From: Diospyros lotus
Taxonomy: Eukaryota; Streptophyta; Magnoliopsida; Ericales; Ebenaceae
NCBI RefSeq assembly: GCF_014633365.1
Contig: NC_068338.1
Coordinates: forward strand, 9,620,616 to 9,684,615
Direction of reading: 5' to 3'
DNA length: 64,000 nucleotides
The position numbers were made by a program, and so were the translations under genes. Below are positions 33,155-47,045 of the stretch, piece after piece. Numbering within the stretch: position 1 is the first letter of the stretch; every line of letters starts with the position of its first letter. The notes under the pieces are model-generated. The model was not told the DNA's origin and searched no databases. It was given only the letters and a program-made list of their open reading frames with translations.

Positions 33155-36100
33155 TGTAACACCCCGCTGTTCCCAAGCTTGTCACTATACTGGGGCTCAA
33201 CATAAAAATATACATTCTCTTTTCACAATACATTTCTTAACACCTCAAGTACTGTATTTCAAAGAAAATCCCCAACATATCATTACAAATTCGGAAGCAA
33301 GAATCATAACCTGAAGGATATCATAATTTCATAACAACATCAAACGAACAACACTGTTCTCAACTGCTAACATATTTCAATATCTAGAAAGTAAAACATG
33401 TAAATCCATTTCAGACTTAAGGACCTCATCTACTGAAACCAAACTAGGCTTTAACCATTCCTTTCCAATATACTTAAAAGATACCTCCAAATGATAAACC
33501 ATAACAATATTACATGATCGTTTCTCAAACATCATTCATAATACATAACATTCTTTTATTCTACAAGACTGTTCACCAACGAAACATAAGTTTCTCAACA
33601 TGACTAAAACATATTCGAGTCTTCATGAAGAAGTAAAATGTCGAAACAACTTGCCAAACCTATTAGACACGTCATCTCGTGTCGTTACATCTCAACCACT
33701 TCCTTGCCTTTGCTGCAAGTCCCAATTGGAACATTTGAATGTTCCAGGGGCGTATCCCAAGTTAGATGTTGAATCATCTAAGTGAGACTTTAAAACAGTT
33801 ACATGAATGCATTATACACGGACATGAACAAACAAACACCCTAGTGTAACTTCCTTGGCAATTCAACCCGATACAGAACCATAAGTAGTCATCCCAGCAT
33901 GCACACAAGGCACGAGAGACCCCTGTACGTTATTCCTGCAAACACCCTTGGGGAATTACAACTACACTATCAGGGCAACATCCTATCCCAACACAAGTAC
34001 CGATATGCTAATAATATCATGCCGAATGAAATACCACAACCATCGATGTTACAATACATGTACAAATATGTTAAGACGCACATAGATTACATATAACTTA
34101 GCAACCTTCGTGAATATCATGCTTAACATAGGAAAAACATATCACATATAAGTTTGTGGGGAAAACCACATGCAACAAACCAGTTTTAGGATAGAACCAC
34201 TCACCTTGAACATATCTCAGAGCACCTCAATTTTCGTGTCGACCCCCAATATCTTTCTAGGCCTCAATAATCATACAATTACTTAATCTTGAGCTTCAAC
34301 GTACCCTAGACATCATATTTATTCAAAGAAATATCAATATCTATTTTTTCATAATTTCTTCATAATTTTCCTTCATTTTCTTCCTATTTTTCCTTCGATA
34401 ATTCCAAAATAAACACCTCCTTAAGTATTTTCCCAAATTTTCCAACTCCATAATTCATAAAATAATTTCAAAAAAATATTAAAATTAATTTCAGAAAAAA
34501 CCCATACCTCATGCGCTCTCATGCGCCTAGCACGTGTACTACGCGTAATGACTAGCACATGCACCTCACGCACCGGTCATCTTCTCCTACTCCGGCCACT
34601 GGTGCTTGCTGGTTTTTCCTCCTACCATGATCTACACATCAAGACAATCACAATGGTGCCCTCCTTGGCCTAAAAACACCACCGAAAGGCTTCCCATCGG
34701 TCGTTTAAAGCCTCAGCTTCAACGAGCTTGCGACTTTTCGGCCACCCCTCCAAACGTTTCAGAAATGCTCTCCAAAACATGAGAAAAAAAAAAAAGCCCT
34801 CTATCAATGACACTCAATTCAAGCTTAAACACCTCAAATTTCTCTTAATTTTTAAATGAAACCTTTAGCCTCAAATGCTCTATTTATAACCAATTCTTGG
34901 CCGAAATTTGTTCAATCTCAAGCTTGCTTAATCCCTAAGCTTCGAATCTAGCCACTAAATGGCTCGAGTAGCATTAAATCATGAGAAAATCTCCTTGATT
35001 TTTTGGCTAAATTTTTTTTATCAACTTTAGCATTAAAATCCATCCCATCCACGGCCGATCACGGCAGATGGCCACCACAAAATAAGTGATCATGGCCTGG
35101 AAGCTATTCTGGAGCCCTTGGGCGAGCTTCTCGACGGTGGCAGGTGGTTGGATGGTAGTGACAGTGCGACAACCATTTTCTTGCAGGTTTCACACTTGAT
35201 TTTAATGAATTTTTACTTTAACCCCCAAGCTTCTTCCAAATGCCATTTTGACACATTCCATGAAGCCCCTAAGTTTCCCAATAATTCCATTTAGATTCAT
35301 AAGTTTTAAACTCTTTATTTTATCCTCGAAAATTCAGGAATAACGTCTTTTCGACCACCCTCAGGAAAAATTAAAAATTTACACTTAGGCCCGAATGCAT
35401 GATTTGACAGCTAATCCTTTTTGTTTCAACCTGAAACCACTTTAGGGTTGTTCTACTCACAAAATAAAAGTCTCCTCAGGGTTCTATTGACTTTTTGAAA
35501 GTCCTTTATGACCATTCGATCTCTTAAGCTGAATCACATGTTAGTATAGGTGCTCTAGACCCAATTAGATTGGGCATGTTATACACTCACAATTGCAATC
35601 ATATTTATTATTGAATAAGGAGTTATTCAATTTCATAAGAAGTCATTATATTAGTTTCTTGTTATTATTGTAATGACTTGATGAAACTAGATAGAAGTCC
35701 ATATGATGTATACTGTGATTAATCTATAAAGATGTGAGATGTTGCATCACAGTTTCTAGACATCATTAAATGTCCCAAGTCGTAGCAATGTCAAGAATGG
35801 ACATTGACAATTGCAGTAAGACTTGTATGTGCTATATTTTTGCTATATGATAGCAATGTGAGCCTTACACCCATAGGCATGGGGATGCCTAGACAAGTAC
35901 ATAGGTGACTAATGTTGGAGAACGTGTCACTAGACATGACTCGCCATGAGAATCCATTTTGGTTATATGTTGACGGAATTCTCATACGAGATGGGTGTAA
36001 CTAATCCTTGGACCTAAGGTTGTCATGGTCATCTCATGAGAAGACCAGTATGCTTTGACATCATTTCGATGGGCTTAGACAAAGGCTCCATGTGGGCGAT

Positions 36101-37721
36101 CGTTGGGCATATCGTGAGGCTTTATGGAGATGGGTGCATAACCAAGATGAGACTCGTCTACCCCTTGATAGAGGATGATGTCTCTATGGTGTCTTCGGTT
36201 GATATTCACTTTAAATCTATGGCCATGGTGAAAGAGATCAATAAGGAGTTATTGATTCATTTTTTATTAAGTGAGGATATCTGGAAGATTAAAGAAAAAC
36301 TCATGTGATCATAATCAAGTAACACATCGCCAGACTTGAGATCACAGAAGATACATTGACGAGATGATCGAATTACGTAATCATGCTTGTGAAAGGTTAT
36401 TTACGGATTATGAATCATTCTGAATAATTGGGTAGGCATGACGCCTTGCTAGAGGCCAATCTTGTCTTATGTGTTCATATTGACACATTGCTAACATATT
36501 TGGAAGTCTAATGAGTCATACGCAATAGGTACGGTCCTTGGCTTAAACTAGGAGAGCGGATGTATGGTTAAGTGGGACACTTCGGCAAGAAGTTGTGCCG
36601 TCGTAGGTTCTCACGGAAAAAGAATGAATAGACGTAATGACGTCGATATGACGATGGGTTGTCATAATGGAAAGAATTTCCTAAAATGAAAATTGATTAA
36701 ATTAGGAAATAATTTCTAATTTAATAATTTGTTGTTTGTTGGAGTGACAAATAGGAAATAATATATATTTGGGCTTAATTTAATATTTGGGTTAAATAAA
36801 GTATTTGGGCCAAATATTAAATTAAATTAATATTTAGGCTAAATTAGATTTGGGTCAAATATTAAATATTCAATATTATATTTGGGCTAAATTAGATTTG
36901 AGCCAAATATTAAAATATTTGGGCTTAAATTAGATTTGGGCTAAATATTTTATAAATGGATTTGGGCCACTTAATTATATTTCTAGTTGGACTAGGATAA
37001 GCCTACTTAAGATTCTAATTGAACTAGGATTAATGGGCTAGCCAATCCATTAGAGTTTAAGAAACCCTATGAGGTTTCTTATAAATACCCTTTTATGGGT
37101 TGCCTAAAGGGAAGAAGTAATTTTGTATAGTTTTTCAAAAGATGAAAATCAATTGCTATTCACTTTTCCCTCTTTCTTTTTGCATCAATACGAAACGAGG
37201 ACGTTCTTTTCTGTCTATACATAAGCCGCAAAAGGAGAAGGAGCTAGCACTCATATTCTTCTCTCCTTGCCAACGGATGCGTGTTGCGTATCACAAGTTA
37301 GAGCCCGAACACTTGGATGGCTTGGATTCGCAAACGACTCAAAAATCTAAAGGTTAGATTTATTTTATTTTGTATGTGAATGATTTGATTTCGACGTTGA
37401 TCCAATCGCTGGGATCGGGGTAAGGTTCAAATTTTTTTTAAACTATGCTGCTTGCCCTGTAGCAATCTTACTTTACTTTCATCACAGTTGTATCAAAAAT
37501 CATCTTTGTTATGATCGCTTTCAGTGTCATAAATCTCGTCTCAAAATGATGGTTAATAGCATACCTTTTCCCTTAGATATTTACTTCCCTAAGCATTCCC
37601 TGCAGTTAATTCGGCCACCTATAACTGAGATACTACATTTAAGCACTAAACTTCTAAAAATTCAACTTATGCCCCAAGATAAATTACACTCGAGTCCTTT
37701 GAAAATTCTCGGGTATTACAC
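33155..37721 (-). mobile_element. Solo LTR, Tekay-type, minus orientation, with nested LTR
   Basis: Begins TGTAACACCCCGCTGTTCCC and ends TCTCGGGTATTACA. The flanks CTTAA (33150-33154) and CTCAA (37722-37726) differ at one base. Without the nested LTR it is about 2.6 kb. It contains the family blocks GGAACATTTGAATGTTCCAG (33728) and CACTCACCTTGAACAT (34197). No coding frame. Confidence 0.8.
35539..37481 (+). mobile_element. Solo LTR of a separate family, plus orientation, 1,943 bp
   Basis: TGTTAGTATAGGTGCTCTAG…TTTACTTTCA with a perfect 5-bp duplication TCACA (35534-35538 and 37482-37486). A TATA-like TTATAAATACCC is near 37079. AT-rich TTTGGGCTAAATTAGATTT repeats lie at 36765-36970. The same family occurs inverted at 60471-62377. 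The superfamily cannot be assigned without an internal region. Confidence 0.9.
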
Positions 37722-37954
37722 TCAACAAGCTCTTCATGGAATTCAACCAGGCATTTCTAGAACCCACTCAGTTACCCTCGCTCGTATGCATGACCACAGG
37801 ATTCCTCTAATGCCCAACACTTAGTCAGTTAGTGTCTGACCTTACCAATATCCCTATTACCATAAAGCTAAGATTGAACGTCATGTCTATGAGTTTTTAA
37901 CAACAGGATTAATTCATCCAAGCAATAGCCCATTCTCTTATCTGGTGCTCCTAG
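37722..37954 (+). pseudogene. Gypsy reverse transcriptase N-terminal fragment
   Basis: Continues the element at 32270-33154 after its solo LTR. LFMEFNQAFLEPTQLPS is the region before RT, followed by HDHRIPLMPNT and then, after two stops, KAKIERHVYEFLTTGLIHPSNSPFSYLVLLV. This matches the start of gypsy RT (…GLIRPSSSPFSSPVLLVKKK). It is cut at 37954 by another LTR before the catalytic core. Confidence 0.75.
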
Positions 37955-38526
37955 TGTAACACCCAGAAGTTTTGAGTTGCTTTTGAAATGAGTATTTAGA
38001 AAGAAATAAGAAATTTCATGCAAATTGGTATCAGACCAGCTAAAAAAAATGATCGAATCAACCGGAGGTAATGCTCGGGAGCTTAGATACCTAAGGAAAT
38101 TGGTATGTCCCTAATGAGCATCTCGAGGCATAATTTTTAGTTTTGAAAGAAATTGGATCAGAGACAGTTTTTGGTATAGTTTCGGTTCAGGGTAAGAAAT
38201 TGAATTGCCTTAAGGGACTTTTGAAAAGTCAACAAAACTTTTAAAAGAGTTAAAAATTGCATAAGGGACAACCTTGAATGGTTTCAAGTCCAAAACGAAT
38301 GGATTTACTGCCAAAATGACGTAATTACCCGAGGGAGGTCGAAATGACATAATTTCTAAATCTTCAGGTAGTAAATGAAGAGTTTAGAGCTTGAGGGTCT
38401 CAATGGAATTTATGGAAAGTTCAGGGGCTCTGTGGAAATGGCTGAAATGAAATTTCATAAATTAAGAGGGGGAAAAGTGGTAATTTAGAAAAGACTGGCA
38501 GTGTGAACACTGCCAGTCACTGGTCG

Positions 38527-41015
38527 TGTAATACCCAGTATTTTATATCAAAGGAGTTTTAGAAATTAAGGAGTCAAAATGAAGTTTATCATTGTTTCGG
38601 GTCAATGTGTAAGTTTTCAAACATAAACGAATGAGGTAAGCGACCACGTTAGAGCAAAGCAAGGAAGATAAAAATTCCTAAAGAATTAGGGTTTGATAAA
38701 ACCAAGGGATTCACGAAGATTTGGGAGCAAAAATACACAATTAGGGGCATCCGGGCCAAAGTGTAAAATGAATAAACTATTCAAGTAAGGTCAAAAAGAT
38801 GAATTTTTCTGGAAACTCTGGGGGAAATGAAGAGTTTGGAACTTGTAGGCCATAGTGAAATTGATGGAAAGTTTAGGGGTATCAAGGAAAGGGAAAAAAT
38901 GTAGCTAGAAATTAATTGGGGGCGAAAGTGCAAAAAACAGAACTTAGAGGTGTGAAACTGGCCGGTAGCACTGTGGCCGCAGGCCAGCAGCCTCTGGCCG
39001 TCGGGAAGGTCGCCTGGAGGCTCCAGAATAGCCTCTAGGTCATGATGGAACGATGGATGGTGGCCATTGGCCGAAAATGGTCGAGATGTGACCAGATTTA
39101 ATGGCGAAAGGGATCAGAAATCTGGACGAGCTTTTCGAGAGATTTTTGGGATGATTAAAGGCTACTCGAGACTATTGGAGGCTAGATTTTGTGCTTAAGG
39201 GATAAGAATGCTTGAGATTTGGTGGTTTTTAGCAGAGAAAATGGGTATAAAATGGGGATGAGGGCCAAGGGTTTCAAAGCAAAATCGAACCTTAAGAATA
39301 GAGAGTTTTTGTTTTTTGAGTTCTAGGAATCATTTTTGGAGAGTTTAGAGGAGAATGGTATAGGTTTCGAGGGGTTTTAAAAAGTTGGCTGAAAAATCAG
39401 GGCTGCCAAAACGGCGACTTGCAATCGACCATTAAGGGCCCTTCCGGTGGTGTTTCTCGAAGTTTAGGGGCATCTCTAGGATCGCCTCGAGGAGTACTTT
39501 AAGGTTGTATCATTGGTTTAGCTCGAGGAGTACTTTAAGGTTGTATCATTGGTTTGGCCGTTGGAAGCTGTCGTCGGTGGATGTTATCAGAGAAGAAGGC
39601 TGGAGAAGACTAGTCGCGTGAGCTGCACGTGCAGACGCCACCCTTAGCCACGTGTTTGGCGTGTGAGGTACAGTTTAACTCTGAAATTATTTTTATAATT
39701 TTTGAAATTTTTTTTCAGAATATCTGTGTAAAAATATTTGGTGAAATGAGGTATTAGGTATTTATTATGAATTTTCTAAGGAAAGAAAGGTTATGGAAAA
39801 TAGACAAAAATAAGAAAAATTGAGGAAATTATGGGAAAAATAGAAATATTGATTTCTATAGACACGACGATAAACAAGAGACGATTTGACAGTTAGAGAA
39901 AAGGATTGCACGATTATCGAGGCTTAGCACGCATTATGAGGCGCAAATTGACATTTTGATTAAGGTGAGTGGTTTGATTCCAGTGATACCCTTTGTCTTG
40001 TAAGTGGTTTGGTGTGAGTGTAGTGGGTTCAGGTGAGCGGTTTGACCCTCTTGAGCTCAGGTTACACATGTTTAAACCAATTCCAGTGAGCGGTTATACC
40101 CTCCAGAACTTGGGATGTTTCTTGTTGGCGTTTTACTTAAGGATATTGGAATCGTATGCATATTGAACATGTGGTGTATTGCATCAACTGGTTTCACTTA
40201 TAAAAGAGTCGGTGCATGACGTGTGATTTTAATATCATTGTTATGTTGAATTCATGTCATTATTATGTTCGTGGGGACGGGATGGGGTCTTCTTGAGAAT
40301 GGGGCAAGGTTAATCTCGATTATCGAGAGACGTGGATGGGCACCCGGGGATTAAGTATGTCGCATCAAGGTCAATCCCAACGGGGTGATGTGGAACAATT
40401 TCCACGGGAGATTGAGTATGCCAGCGAGATTTCTCAAGTTAGACGTGTTGCATGTTGTCGTTGCCTATATATGCAATGCTCGTAATCATTCATGCATTTA
40501 GTAAACTGTATCATGCCATCACTTAGATGTTTCATCATCTAATCTAGGTTATGCCCCTGGAACATTCAACATTTCAGCCAGGGACTGCTGCGAAGGCGAG
40601 GACGTGGCTAGTTGAGGGCTGACAGTGTTTAGCATGATAACTGTTGTATGATTTTGGGGTTGTAATACTTATTTTAACATATGTATGAACGATCGTGGTA
40701 GTCCACGGTATTGTTATGTTATTACTTTTCGCTGCGTAATATTATGACTCGTTTAGTTTAAGACTACTGTTCTTATTGGTTAAACGGGAAAGACTGGGGT
40801 TCTCGGGATCTTATGAGCATGTGAAGATTGTTCTTGAAATCACTGCGGGTGTCGGCCTATGTGAGCATGTGAAGATTCTTCTTTGAGTCTTCGTATGTGT
40901 TGGGTAAGTTAAAGCATGTGAAGATTGTTTTTGATGCACTGCGTGTGATGAACTTGGAAAAAAAAGTCCCAAGAATTCCCTTATAGTGACACACCTAGCG
41001 AGGCAGGGTGTTACA
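38527..41015 (+). mobile_element. Solo LTR, Tekay-type, plus orientation, 2,489 bp
   Basis: TGTAATACCCAGTATTTTAT…AGGCAGGGTGTTACA, flanked by GGTCG (38522-38526) and GGTAG (41016-41020), one mismatch. It forms an inverted pair with 41070-43666. The adjoining ends match closely as inverted repeats (…TTATAGTGACACACC… against …GTGTCACTATAAGGG). Confidence 0.82.
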
Positions 41016-41069
41016 GGTAGCCTTTCCCATCGACGTTTGCGGTCATTAGGGGCTTCGAGGGAGGCTCCA

Positions 41070-43666
41070 TGTAACACCCCGCTTCGCTGGACGTGTCACT
41101 ATAAGGGTATTTCTGGGAATCCTTTTTTTTTTTTTTTTTTTTAAAATAATATCATCACGCGCGGTGCTTCATGAACAACCTTCACATGCAAACACAAGAC
41201 CCCGAAAACCACAGTCTTGCCCATTTAACTTAACAAGATCAATAATCTTAACAACTAAACGAGAGATATCATAATGCAGCGGATACATTAATATCAAACA
41301 CCGTGATTCTTACATAGCATTTCCATAACGAAATACGTAATACAGATAACCAAATGATAACAATGTTATCGTACAACTACTTATACACACGCTGGAATAC
41401 ATACATACCAAAACCCCAAAGTTTACAACGACTATCAATCTAAGCACCGTTGACCTGCAACCGACCATGTCCTTGCCTTCGCAGGAGTCCCTGACTGGAA
41501 CATTGAACGTTCCAGGGGCATAACCCAGGTTAGATGACAAAACATCTAAGTGACGGCATGAAACAGTTTACATAATGCATGAACAAACATACGAGCATGG
41601 CATACACAGACAAAACGGCAAATGCAAACACGTCTAACTTGAGAAATCTCCCTGACATACTCAACCTTCTGTGGAAAATCCATTCCACACATCGATAGGG
41701 TTGACCTTGCTGCGACATACTCTCGAGTGCCCTACCGTGTCACTCGTTCACCAGGATTAACCTTGTCCCATTCTCAAGAAGACCCCATCCTGTCCCATAC
41801 GGACCCAATAACGACACGAAAATCAATACCCCGATGATATGAAAATCACACGCCATGCACCGACTCTTTTGCAAGTAAAAACAGTTGATGCAATATACCA
41901 CATGATCAATATGTAAATGATGCCATATATACATGAATAAAACGCACAAGCATAGCATTCCGAGTTCTGGTCTCGAGAGCCCTATCGTGTCACTCGTTCA
42001 CCTGAACTCACCCCATTCACACCAAGACATATCCAAACAAGGTAAAACTAGAGTCAAACCACTCACCTCGAACGAATTCGGATCGCCTTGATCCTTGTGC
42101 ATTGCCTCAATTTGCGTGCCAAGTTGTAATCATTTGAGCTTACACTCAACCTCAAGCCACAACACTTCCTAAACATCATATTTAATTAAGGAAGTATTAA
42201 AATCCATTTTTCTCAATTTTCCCATAATTTTCTCTATTTTTCTCCCATTTTTCACCTCGATAATTACAAAATAATTATCTCCTCAAATATTTTTCCAAAT
42301 ATTTCAACACAATAATTCCTAAAATAAATAAATAAAAAATACTGGAGGAGAAATTACCGGAATGCCCCCATCCACGCGCCTTCACGCGCCTAGCGCATGG
42401 GTGCGAGTGAAGACTGGCGCGTGCAGCCACCCACCACCGTCTTCTTCCTTAGCTCCGGCCGCCGCCGACTCATCCGATGACGAAAATAAGGGCACCCCCT
42501 TGAAGCCCTTTGAAAGTCGATCCCAATGGCACCAATTTCAGGCCGAAAGGCCACCAGAAAGGCTCCCAAATTGGCAGTTGCAGGTCCGGTGAGGTGGACC
42601 GCTTCGTTTCTTCGAACAACCTCCAAATGTACACCAAAGCTCACGAAATTATCCAGAATCACTCACCTTGATGCAAGGATGAAAAGCCCTTTATCCATGC
42701 TTCTCGATTCTACCTCTAACGCATCCGATTTGAAGCTCCAAAGTTTTAAAACCCTCGGCCATTTTGCTCCTATTTATACCCATTTTCTCGATCGAAAATC
42801 TCCAAATCTTGGTTGATCTTATCCCTTAGACACCAGATCTAGCCTTTAACACCCTCGAATAGCCCTAAATCATGAGGATAAACCTTCAAAAATCTCGTCC
42901 AAATTTTCGGTCGCTTTCTTCATTAATTCCAGTCATATCTTGACCAATTCCGGCCAATGGACACCACCCAACGCCTCCCCAGGCTGGATACCACCTTCCC
43001 CAGCTACCCCTCGGCCGTCCCATCGCCAGAAACAGTGGCCACCTGCGGTGGAAGGCGGCGGCCGACTTCCCTGTTGTGTTCACATTGTGCAATTTTTGCT
43101 AAATTGCACTTTAGCCCCCTTGCTTCTTCCTTTGACATTTCAGCCCTTTTCCTTGTGCCCCCGAACTATCCAAATATAACACTAAGTCCCATAATTTTAG
43201 TACATCTCATTTAACCCTCGAAATTCCTGAAAAATTATCGTTTTGACCTCCCTCGGGCAAAATTAGAAAATTACATTTAAGCCTGACTGATTAATTTGAC
43301 CTTAAATCCATTTGTTTCACCCCAAAATCACTTAAGGGTTGTTCTATATATAAAATATTGGTCCTTGACATGCTCCGTTGACTTTTTGGATGTCTCCTAT
43401 GTCGATTCAGTTTTCTTAGGCCGGTCGACAACTGTACTGAAAACTGTTTCCGATCTCACTTTTTTCATCACTAAAAATCATAATTCGAATTACTTGTCGA
43501 TACTATACTATTTTTCTTAATCGTCTATGGTCTGGGTTACTCCCTCCGACTAATTCGGTCATCCAAAGCTGCGTTAGTGCGTCCTATAGCCTTATTCTTT
43601 TGATAATTCCTATTTTACCTTTCATTAAATACCATTTATACCCTTAATAATTTCCTGGGTATTACA
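41070..43666 (-). mobile_element. Solo LTR, Tekay-type, minus orientation, 2,597 bp
   Basis: TGTAACACCCCGCTTCGCTG…TTTCCTGGGTATTACA, flanked by CTCCA (41065-41069) and CTCTA (43667-43671), one mismatch. On the minus strand a TATA box (GGTATAAATAGG) is near 42770-42780. Small frames at 42360-42820 fall in the transcribed part of the LTR and resemble no protein. Confidence 0.82.
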
Positions 43667-43841
43667 CTCTAGATTAGTTAGGGCTGGGGTTAGGCTTGTT
43701 AGGGCTCGTCTAGGGCCAAGAATCGGCCATGTCGGTGGCCGATTTGATCAAAAATCCAGTTGTGTTCGACTTTTTTCATGTTGGGATTCAATCTCCTTTG
43801 CATTTGTCTAATTAGTTTTTCTCATTCTTCCAAGAATATCG

Positions 43842-46158
43842 TGTAACACCCCACTTCCACAGGCATGTTATAACTTAGGAAATTTTGACTATATATTTTT
43901 TTTAAAAATAATTTATCATGATATAATTTCAAAATTTCCCTACTACCTGCTTATCATTAGCTTACTTACCCTACATATGCTAGGCTAGGTAATCATTAAT
44001 AGCGGAAGCAAGAATCGAACCATGACATAAGTTTTTTTTTTTTCCAACATAACTACATAACATACCATAACTTAAAGCGTAACATGGCACCATTAATACA
44101 TGATCGGGTCCTTATACAAGAACTAAATGTAGAAATTAACTTCATAATGCCTTGCGTCTTTACAATTCATCTGCTTCTATGTCTTCGCTGCAAACCTCAT
44201 CTGGAACGTTAGAATATTCCAGGGGCAAGGCCCACATTAGATGATGAATCATCTAAGTAAGAGTACATCATAATGCATATGTATGAATGCAATGCACATA
44301 ACATCATAACTCTAATGTTTGGGTCGACTGCACCATAAGATTACCTGCTATTTTTCCAGTCTCCCTGCTAGATTGGGGTGTATGGGTTCACCCTTAGCAA
44401 AGCAATGGAGCCAGTACCTAATTCCAAACCCATACAACGTATGACCATGAATCTCATCATGCTTATATGCATACTTTGTCATCAATACATGTAAATGCAA
44501 TCCATATGACATGTTCACATCAAGACATGACAACATGATGAAAATATTTACATAAAATCAGGTTTTGGTGGAACCACTTACAAATCATTTTCATAAACTA
44601 AATCTAGTTGAATAGTACTACTTACCTTGTAAAAAGATAATTTTGCCCCTAGCGTAATTTTGCTTCAAAATTCGCGTTGGACTTCCAATTGTACTCAATT
44701 ATGAACCTTGGCGTACCCTAGCATCATAATTACTTAAGAAAATCAAATTTCTAATTTTTCTCTAATTTTTTTAATTTCTCCAATTTCCTCATATTATTTT
44801 CTCAAGATTATGAAATAAATACTTTCTCATAAAATTTTCTCAATTTCTCTTTACAATAATTCCTAAAACAATATTCCTAAGCCCCAGAAATTTTCTCATA
44901 ATTTTAAAATACATGTTCTATTTATTTCTCATTTCCCCTTTAATTTTCAAGCATATATTACCTCAAAAATCCATAATAAATACTAATTGTGCATTTCTCT
45001 TCCAATTTCACCATAAAAAATTCTAGAATATCATTCTAATATTTTTGGAATTTTTTTAAAGAAATTTTATGAAGATAACTTACCTTTCCACGGAGTGATT
45101 CGGTATTCTTCTATACTGCGATGAAATCTCAGTTTATGTATACAACAACGCCTTTTGTCACAAATTTTCACACGAACTACTAAACCCAACCTATAGGATT
45201 TTTTTAGAAATTTTTGGTATTTTTCTCTATATTCTTTCTTTCTCTTTCTCAAATCTCTCTTTTACTCTCAAATCCTTCTTTTTAACAACCTTTCTCTTTC
45301 TAATTCAAGTCCTCCAACCTTTCAAGTTTCCTTTATTTATAGAGGTTGAATTAAGTTTAGTATAATTGTAGTGATCCACTATCTTTTATTATTTTATCAC
45401 ATTTTTAAATTATTTTTCACTAAATCTCACTCATAATATTTAATTATTTGTCCATACTCTACTTTATCTTCTACATTTCTCCATTAATTCATCCATTATC
45501 TTTGATTATTTGGCCACACTCTACTTTGTCTCCCACATTTCTCCATTAATTAATTCATTATTTTAGATTATTTGTCCACACCATATTTTGTCTCTCTCAT
45601 TTCTCCATTAATTCACCAATTATCTTTGATTGTTTGTCCACACCATATTTTGTCTCCCATATTTCTCCATTAATTCATCCATTATCTTTGATTATTTGTC
45701 CACACTCTACTTTGTCTCCACATTTCTCCATTATTTCACCCACTATCTTTAATTATTTTTCACTTTAATTATTTTTCAACTAAATCTTATTTTGAATGGA
45801 CTATTCTTTCATTTAGTCCATAAATTTAAGCCAATTTTCTTAGCCTACTAACTCTAAGCCCATTTACTTAGCCTTTCATTTCTCAACTTAGCCCACTAAC
45901 TATAAAAGACCATTTACTTAGCATTTTTGTTTTCAATTTAGCCCACTAATTCTAAGCTCATTTACTTAACATTTTTTTTTTTTTTTTTAACTTAACCTAC
46001 TAACTCTAAGTCCATTTACTTAACATTTCATTTTTCAAGTTAGCCCACTAACTCCAAGCCCATTAGTTTTCTCAATTATAATCTCTAATGGATGTCAAAA
46101 GAAATATTTTAAATACAAAAATTAATTACTATTATTTTCAAAATACTAGGATATTACA
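43842..46158 (-). mobile_element. 3' LTR of the Tekay/Del element
   Basis: On the minus strand it starts TGTAATATCCTAGTATTTTG and ends GGAAGTGGGGTGTTACA. A TATA region (TATAAATAAAG on minus) is near 45335-45345. A series of similar CCACA…TTTGTCTCC…TTTCTCCATTAATT units runs at 45430-45760. The left flank is TATCG (43837-43841); the matching copy is not found because the other end is lost. Confidence 0.85.
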
Positions 46159-46175
46159 TTCTCCTCTCCTTACAA
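46159..46175 (-). other. Polypurine tract of the Tekay/Del element
   Basis: Minus-strand GTAAGGAGAGGAGAA directly before the LTR start TGTAATATCC, following the typical GGACGAAATTT sequence after the pol stop. Confidence 0.75.
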
Positions 46176-46197
46176 AAATTTCGTCCTCGAAATTTGT

Positions 46198-46892
46198 TCA
46201 TTCTACATCAATTCTACCTACTAATTCTTCAAACAAAAATGGAAAATTACTTCTCATTTCCATTTCTCGTTCCCATGTTAACTCCTCGCTTATTGAATTC
46301 CTCCACAGCACTTGTACTAGTGGTATGGTCTTGTTCCTTAGCACTTGATCTCTTCGATCCAAAATTTTAACTGGTCTCTTGAGATAAGAAAGATTCTCCT
46401 GTATTTGAACGGCTTCAGATGGCATTACTTGAGATGGATCTAGCTCATGTCTTCGGAGCTGCGACACATGGAACACATCGTGTAGATTGGATAAGGTCAT
46501 TGGCAAAGCAAGTCGATAAGCCACCGGCCTGATTCTTTCTATGATGTCGTATGGTTCAATATATCTAGGACTTAACTTACCTTTCTTGTAGCCTCGAGTT
46601 GTCTTCCTTAGAGGAGATAACTTCAAGTACACTTTGTCGCCGACTTGAAATTCTAAGTCTCTTCGTCTGACATCAGCATAAGACTTTTATCGACTTTGAG
46701 CCTTTCTGATTCTGTCTTGTATGGTCTTTATCTTGTCGGTAGTTATATGAACTATCTCGGGACCTAATACTTGTCGTTCGCCAACTTCAGTCCAACATAC
46801 TGGGGATCTACACTTGTGTCCCTATAACACTTCATAGGGAGCCATACCAATACTGCTGTGATGACTATTATTATAGGCGAAGTCCACTAATG
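46198..46892 (-). pseudogene. Integrase C-terminus with chromodomain-like tail
   Basis: Upstream part (near 46870-46680) reads LPLVDFAYNNSHHSSIGMAPYEVLYG, then KSYADVRRRDLEF across a stop. From 46632 on: LSPRYIEPYDIIERI, NLHDVFHVSQLRRH, then RPVKILDRRDQVLRNK and VQVLWRNSISEELTWERE. The last part matches the chromodomain-like tail of Tekay/Del integrases, thought to direct insertion into heterochromatin. The frame ends GRIDVE at 46198. It joins the integrase core across the solo LTR at 46898-47988. Confidence 0.85.
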
Positions 46893-47045
46893 GTAGGTGT
46901 TGTTTCCAAAATACAATAATCTATTTTTAATTGTGGATAGACGCAAGAGTCTTGGGAGTCATGTCTTTGCTGATGAGAATCTTGACAAGCAATTGGATCT
47001 AGTAAAGGTCCAGATCTGATAATCTGATAGAGCTGATGATCTGGT

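Larger units (their letters stand above)
37955..43841 (+). mobile_element. Tekay-type LTR fragment (plus orientation) split by two solo LTRs
   Basis: Starts TGTAACACCCAGAAGTTTTG. Visible pieces are 37955-38526, 41016-41069 and 43667-43841. The last piece ends where the chromovirus LTR begins at 43842. The far end is not found. Non-coding. Confidence 0.5.
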
